A stretch of DNA of 10,212 nt from Burkholderiaceae bacterium (GTDB lineage Bacteria; Pseudomonadota; Gammaproteobacteria; Burkholderiales; Burkholderiaceae_C). The first letter of the stretch is position 1. The number at the start of each line of letters is the position of its first letter. Shown here piece after piece: positions 6,804 through 10,212 of the stretch. The notes beneath the pieces are model-generated. The model searched no databases. It was not told where the DNA came from and worked only from the letters and a program-made list of their open reading frames with translations. The DNA lies in assembly GCA_023260315.1 (NCBI GenBank), contig JALQVQ010000108.1, forward strand, positions 1 through 10,212, given 5' to 3'. The position numbers and the translations under genes are program-made.

Positions 6804-7115
6804 ATGGGAAAACCAATGCGTATCCGCGCGAAAGCGGAAAACGGCGTCACCACTGTTCGTGCTTTGATGGCACACGTCATGGAAGGTGGCCAGCGTAAGG
6901 GCTCAGATGGGAATGTGATCCCAGCGCACCACATCACCGACATCACAGCATCACACAACGGCAAGGTTGTGTTGGCCGCCCAGTGGGGCTCTGCCGTGTC
7001 TCAAAATCCGTTCTTGGCGTTTAGCTTTAAAGGCGGCGCAGCAGGGGATGAGGTCACGTTGTCTTGGAAAGACAACAAGGGCGATAGCCGCACCGACAAA
7101 GTGACCATCGCTTAA
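6804..7115 (+). CDS. soxZ: thiosulfate-oxidation carrier partner SoxZ
   Basis: SoxZ is the non-catalytic partner that forms the SoxYZ heterodimer and helps present the SoxY swinging arm to SoxAX, SoxB and SoxCD. The 103-residue protein has no signal peptide and no cysteine, as expected for the family. Recognisable stretches include MRIRAK (5-10), VRALMAHVMEGGQRKG (18-33), IPAHHITDI (39-47), WGSAVSQNPFLAFSFKG (61-77) and the closing DEVTLSWKDNKGD (82-94). AGGAG (6792-6796) lies 7 nt before the ATG. It follows soxY and is separated from soxA by 60 bp that contains a strong hairpin. Confidence 0.97.
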   Translation: MGKPMRIRAKAENGVTTVRALMAHVMEGGQRKGSDGNVIPAHHITDITASHNGKVVLAAQWGSAVSQNPFLAFSFKGGAAGDEVTLSWKDNKGDSRTDKVTIA

Positions 7116-7129
7116 AGGCGATCGGACTC

Positions 7130-7155
7130 GGTGGGCCAGCAGCTGTTGGCCCATC
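7130..7155 (+). repeat. strong hairpin between soxZ and soxA
   Basis: The arms TGGGCCAGCAG and CTGTTGGCCCA form a near-perfect 22-bp palindrome at 7132-7153; 10 of 11 pairs are Watson-Crick and one is G-T. A further G-T and a G-C pair extend it outwards. It begins about 16 bp after the soxZ stop and ends 8 bp before the soxA Shine-Dalgarno sequence (7164-7169). No U-run follows, so in RNA it is better explained as an mRNA processing or stabilising stem, or partial attenuation, than as an intrinsic terminator. Confidence 0.7.
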
Positions 7156-7175
7156 TCAATTAAAAGGAGACATCA

Positions 7176-7973
7176 ATGAAACGCAAACTGGCACTCGTCG
7201 CCCTGCTGGCGTCAAGCGCAATGGGGTTGGCTCACGCTGACGCCGTTGAAGACGGTATCGCAAAATACCGAGAAATGTTGCAAGACGGCAACCCTGCCGA
7301 ATTGTTTGAGATGAATGGTGAAGAGCTGTGGACCACTGCTCGCGGCCCCAAAAAGGCGACCATGGAGAAATGCGATTTGGGTAAAGGCCCAGGTGTTGTT
7401 AAAGGCGCTTTTGTTGAGTTGCCCCGCTTCTTCGCTGACACAGGTCGTGTGCAAGACTTGGAGTCACGCATCATTTCCTGCATGGCTGCATTGCAAGGCT
7501 TTGACGAAGCAGAATTGAACAAAACCGGCTACGCGAAAGGCGAGCAAGCCAACGTTCGCGATATGGCAACCTATGTGGCTGGCGCGTCACGCGAATTGAA
7601 GATCGCAACGCCCCAGGGGCATCAAAAAGAGCGTGAGATGTATGAAGTGGGCAAGCGCCTGTTCTTCATGCGCTCAGGCCCCCATGACTTCGCGTGTGCA
7701 ACGTGTCACGGTGAAGACGGCAAGCGCATCCGCTTGCAAGGCCTTCCCAACCTGACTGGTAACCCTGGAGATGGCGTTGGCTTTGCCGCTTGGCCAGCAT
7801 ACCGCGTGGGTAACGCGCAGATGTGGCCAATGCAGAAACGCTTGAACGATTGCTATCGCCAACAGCGTTTCCCTGAACCCAAATTCGGTAGCGATGCAAC
7901 CATTGCGCTGAGTGTGTACATGGGCGTTAATGCCAAGGGTGCCAAGAGCATCGCACCTGCAATCAAGCGCTAA
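7176..7973 (+). CDS. soxA: sulfur-oxidising cytochrome SoxA, mono-heme type
   Basis: SoxA is the catalytic subunit of SoxAX, which oxidatively joins thiosulfate to the SoxY cysteine. The 265-residue protein has a Sec signal peptide (MKRK, hydrophobic run, probable cleavage after AHA at 19-21). It has a single heme site, C174-A-T-C177-H178. Cys226 in NDCYRQQRFPEP matches the family's conserved heme-ligating, active-site cysteine, which is often persulfidated. Diheme SoxA has a second CxxCH in the N-terminal half; here only Cys66 and Cys102 remain. In characterised mono-heme SoxA such a pair forms a disulfide in place of the lost heme, so this is the mono-heme (type II) form. AAGGAG at 7164-7169 supports the ATG. 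SoxX follows after 12 bp with its Shine-Dalgarno sequence overlapping the soxA stop. Confidence 0.96.
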   Translation: MKRKLALVALLASSAMGLAHADAVEDGIAKYREMLQDGNPAELFEMNGEELWTTARGPKKATMEKCDLGKGPGVVKGAFVELPRFFADTGRVQDLESRIISCMAALQGFDEAELNKTGYAKGEQANVRDMATYVAGASRELKIATPQGHQKEREMYEVGKRLFFMRSGPHDFACATCHGEDGKRIRLQGLPNLTGNPGDGVGFAAWPAYRVGNAQMWPMQKRLNDCYRQQRFPEPKFGSDATIALSVYMGVNAKGAKSIAPAIKR

Positions 7974-7985
7974 GGAGCAATAAAC

Positions 7986-8636
7986 ATGAAAAAAATCATT
8001 CCTTTCGCAGTCATCGGTGCGTCACTGGCATTGTCTGGCTGCATGTCGACCAGCATTTCCAGCGCGGACGCTGACAAGTTGACGGCAGACGTCATCAAGA
8101 CGTCATTCCAAGACAAGGGCATCGCGAAGGTATCGCGCCTTGAGCAGGACGAAGCAAACCGCCTCTGCAGTGCAGCCGATGTGGCCGGTAAGCCTTTGGA
8201 CGCAGCGACAGCAAAGGCGATTGAGGCCGCTCAGATGAAGACCATTAAGTGGCCGTCAGACGGCGTTTTCTTGGGCGACTTCAAAGCAGGCGAAAAAGTG
8301 GCGCAGGGCGGTCGTGGCCTGACATGGAGCGACAAAGCTGAACAAGTGAACGGCGGTAACTGCTACAACTGTCACCAGATCAGTAAAGAGGAGCTGTCCT
8401 ACGGCACCTTGGGCCCAAGCCTTTACAACTACGGTAAGTTGCGCGGTGTGGCAGATCCTGCAAGCCCCGCCTCCAAAGCCATTGTGGAGTACACCTGGGG
8501 CAAGCTCTGGAACTCACGCGCCTACAACGCATGTTCAAACATGCCTCGCGTTGGCCACAACGGTATCCTGACCGAAGCCCAGATCAAAGACGTGATGGCG
8601 CTTTTGTTGGATCCAAAGTCGCCTGTCAACCAGTAA
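7986..8636 (+). CDS. soxX: SoxX cytochrome c subunit with a lipoprotein signal
   Basis: SoxX accepts electrons from SoxA in the SoxAX thiosulfate-joining complex. The 216-residue protein has one heme site, C126-Y-N-C129-H130. Met186 in SNMPRVGHNG is the expected distal ligand, and the closing helix ILTEAQIKDVMALLLDP is typical of SoxX. The N-terminus (MKKIIPFAVIGASLALSGC) has a good lipobox, LSGC, with Cys19 as the lipidation site, rather than an AxA cleavage site. A membrane-anchored SoxX is therefore predicted. It is longer than the roughly 130-160-residue SoxX of many species because of an extra N-terminal domain (about 25-110), as seen with some mono-heme SoxA partners. Cys61 and Cys183 could form a disulfide. 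TAAGGAG (7971-7977) overlaps the soxA stop, so soxA and soxX are tightly coupled. An intrinsic terminator follows 29 bp after the stop. Confidence 0.95.
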   Translation: MKKIIPFAVIGASLALSGCMSTSISSADADKLTADVIKTSFQDKGIAKVSRLEQDEANRLCSAADVAGKPLDAATAKAIEAAQMKTIKWPSDGVFLGDFKAGEKVAQGGRGLTWSDKAEQVNGGNCYNCHQISKEELSYGTLGPSLYNYGKLRGVADPASPASKAIVEYTWGKLWNSRAYNACSNMPRVGHNGILTEAQIKDVMALLLDPKSPVNQ

Positions 8637-8665
8637 CGGTTGCGCGAATCTGTGATGGTCAAAGT

Positions 8666-8700
8666 GGTCGGACTCTCGGGTCCGACCTCTTTTTTATTTT
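8666..8700 (+). terminator. rho-independent terminator after soxX
   Basis: GGTCGGAC (8666-8673) and GTCCGACC (8680-8687) form a perfect 8-bp GC-rich stem with a 6-nt loop. The run TCTTTTTTATTTT (8688-8700) follows directly. This is a textbook intrinsic terminator in the plus direction and should end, at least partly, the transcript coming from soxX. Confidence 0.9.
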
Positions 8701-8701
8701 G

Positions 8702-8733
8702 AAATATCAGTAGTCAATTACTAAGGGATATTT
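8702..8733. promoter_or_regulatory. candidate operator upstream of soxB sharing a motif with the regulator promoter
   Basis: The stretch 8704-8720 matches 3229-3245 at 14 of 17 positions (consensus ATATCAkTAkTCAATwA). It is framed by perfect 7-bp inverted arms, AAATATC (8702-8708) and GATATTT (8727-8733). A smaller dyad, TAGT and ACTA (8711-8714 and 8720-8723), is nested inside. It lies between the terminator and the soxB ATG and overlaps the soxB Shine-Dalgarno sequence. A -35-like TTGAAA (8699-8704) overlaps its left edge, but no good -10 is visible. Binding by the ArsR-type regulator is inference. Confidence 0.55.
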
Positions 8734-8735
8734 GT

Positions 8736-10212
8736 ATGAGTATCGGGCGTCGTGAATTTTTGCAAATGTTGGCGGTGGCCAGTGCCGGCGGCATGGCATT
8801 GGGCCAAAAAGAGGTGTTGGCCGGCGACATGGCTGCGGCACAAAAGCTGTATGAGTTGCCAAAATTTGGCAACGTGAGTTTTATGCACTTCACGGACTGT
8901 CATGCCCAGCTGAAGCCCATTTACTTCCGAGAGCCGAGCGTCAACATTGGCATATCAGAGGCGCTGGGGCGTCCGCCCCATTTGGTCGGTGAAAACCTGC
9001 TCAAGCACTTCAAGATTGCGCCAGGCACGCCCGCCGCGCATGCCTTCACTTATTTGAATTTCGAACAGGCCGCCAAAACCTACGGCAAGGTGGGTGGCTT
9101 TGCACACCTGGCGACTTTGGTGAAGCAAGTACGCGCCAGCCGCCCCTACGCCCTGTTATTGGACGGCGGTGACACCTGGCAAGGTTCCGCAACCGCCCTG
9201 TGGACCAATGGCCAAGACATGGTCGATGCGTGTAAGTTGCTGGGCGTGAACCTCATGACGCCGCACTGGGAATTCACGCTTGGCGCCGAGCGCGTGAAGG
9301 AAATTGTGGATAAGGACTTTGCTGGGAAGATCGAGTTCTTGGCACAGAACGTTCACACCAGTGACTTTGAAGACCAAGTCTTCAAGCCTTACACCATTCG
9401 CGAAATGAATGGCGTGCCCGTCGCCGTTATCGGCCAGGCCTTCCCTTACACGCCCATCGCGAACCCGCGCTACATGGTGCCTGACTGGACCTTCGGCATC
9501 AAAGACGATCACATGCAAAAGATGGTTGACGAGGCACGTGGCAAAGGTGCGCAGGTGGTGGTCGTGTTGTCCCACAACGGTATGGATGTTGACATCAAAA
9601 TGGCGTCGCGTGTGACCGGTATTGACGCCATCATGGGCGGCCATACACACGATGGCATGCCGGCTCCCGTTGTTGTTGCCAATCCCGGTGGAAAAACCCT
9701 GGTGACTAACGCAGGCTCAAACTCAAAGTTTTTGGGGGTCCTCGATTTCGATGTGCAAGCGGGCAAAGTCCGTGACTTCCGTTACAAACTCATGCCGGTG
9801 TTTGCCAACCTGTTGCCTGCGGACGCAGAGATGGCCGCTTACATTGACAAGGTTCGCGCACCGTATGAGGGTAAGTTGCAGGAAACCTTGGCGATCAGCG
9901 AAGGTTTGTTGTACCGCCGGGGTAACTTCAACGGTTCTTGGGATCAGTTGATTGTTGACGGCTTGATGGCCGTGAAGGGCGCGGAGATTGCGTTTTCGCC
10001 CGGCTTCCGTTGGGGCACCACGATTCTCCCGGGGCAGGCGGTCACGCGCGATCATTTGATGGACCAAGTGGCTATCACCTACCCATCAACCACGCTCTCG
10101 AATATGACGGGTGCGACCATTAAAACGGTGCTTGAAGATGTGTGTGACAACCTCTTCAACCCAGACCCTTACTACCAGCAAGGCGGTGACATGGTGCGTG
10201 TGGGTGGTCTGC
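8736..10212 (+). CDS. soxB: thiosulfohydrolase SoxB, 3' end cut by the window
   Basis: SoxB hydrolyses the sulfate group from the cysteine-S-thiosulfonate on SoxY in the periplasm. It belongs to the dimanganese 5'-nucleotidase-like metallophosphatase family. The 492 visible residues lack only a short C-terminal part, as the family is about 560-570 residues long. A twin-arginine signal, GRREFLQM (4-11), leads into an Ala/Gly-rich run. Metal-site motifs follow in order: FTDCH (52-56, D54 and H56), GGDTWQGS (144-151, D146), the SoxB-type PHWEF (176-180, in place of the nucleotidase GNHE), SHNGMD (279-284) and GGHTHD (301-306). YRRGNFNGSWDQL (393-405) is characteristic of SoxB. The ATG at 8736 has AAGGGA at 7-nt spacing. 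The gene follows a strong terminator, so it probably has its own promoter. Confidence 0.96.
   Translation, partial: MSIGRREFLQMLAVASAGGMALGQKEVLAGDMAAAQKLYELPKFGNVSFMHFTDCHAQLKPIYFREPSVNIGISEALGRPPHLVGENLLKHFKIAPGTPAAHAFTYLNFEQAAKTYGKVGGFAHLATLVKQVRASRPYALLLDGGDTWQGSATALWTNGQDMVDACKLLGVNLMTPHWEFTLGAERVKEIVDKDFAGKIEFLAQNVHTSDFEDQVFKPYTIREMNGVPVAVIGQAFPYTPIANPRYMVPDWTFGIKDDHMQKMVDEARGKGAQVVVVLSHNGMDVDIKMASRVTGIDAIMGGHTHDGMPAPVVVANPGGKTLVTNAGSNSKFLGVLDFDVQAGKVRDFRYKLMPVFANLLPADAEMAAYIDKVRAPYEGKLQETLAISEGLLYRRGNFNGSWDQLIVDGLMAVKGAEIAFSPGFRWGTTILPGQAVTRDHLMDQVAITYPSTTLSNMTGATIKTVLEDVCDNLFNPDPYYQQGGDMVRVGGL

Noticed and set aside
9156..9650. 164-residue open frame antisense to soxB
   Set aside because: It is a histidine- and valine-rich shadow of the conserved SoxB metal-site region with no family resemblance.
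1..10212. CRISPR array, insertion sequence, prophage or a wholly novel system
   Set aside because: No repeat-spacer pattern, transposase, integrase or phage-type gene was seen. Apart from the small lipoprotein and the short fragment at the left edge, all genes belong to recognised families.

Overview
The window looks like the chromosome of a betaproteobacterium, probably of the Burkholderiales. This is judged from the moderate-to-high GC, the protein families and the soxCDYZAXB gene order; no ribosomal RNA or other taxonomic marker is present, so the placement is inference. Almost every base is coding or short intergenic DNA, and no gene-free stretch exceeds about 155 bp. No mobile element, tRNA, rRNA or CRISPR array was seen.

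Left part (1-3164), minus strand. Four closely spaced genes read leftwards: a YhhQ-type queuosine-precursor transporter, a small putative lipoprotein, a renalase-like FAD oxidoreductase and GluQ (glutamyl-queuosine tRNA-Asp synthetase). The gaps are 18, 44 and 18 bp, so they probably form one operon. Its first and last genes both belong to tRNA queuosine biology.

Middle (3165-3285). A 121-bp divergent promoter region carries an AT-rich dyad that is a good candidate operator. It lies between yhhQ (minus) and an ArsR-family regulator (plus).

Right part (3286-10212), plus strand. The ArsR-type regulator is followed by a thiosulfate-oxidation (Sox) cluster: soxC, soxD, soxY, soxZ, soxA, soxX and soxB, the last cut by the window end. 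SoxAX joins thiosulfate to the C-terminal cysteine of SoxY in the SoxYZ carrier. SoxB hydrolyses off sulfate. SoxCD oxidises the remaining sulfane sulfur, so the set predicts full oxidation of thiosulfate to sulfate in the periplasm. A strong intrinsic terminator separates soxX from soxB.

Most notable points. (1) A 17-nt sequence, ATATCAkTAkTCAATwA (14 of 17 positions identical), occurs both in the regulator's divergent promoter and just upstream of soxB after the terminator, suggesting a shared operator. (2) SoxX carries a lipobox, suggesting a membrane-anchored SoxAX. (3) SoxA is the mono-heme type. (4) A near-perfect hairpin lies between soxZ and soxA. (5) Transport and use of queuosine are linked in one operon that faces the sox regulator. 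The sox system itself is well known; what may be new here is the regulatory layout.
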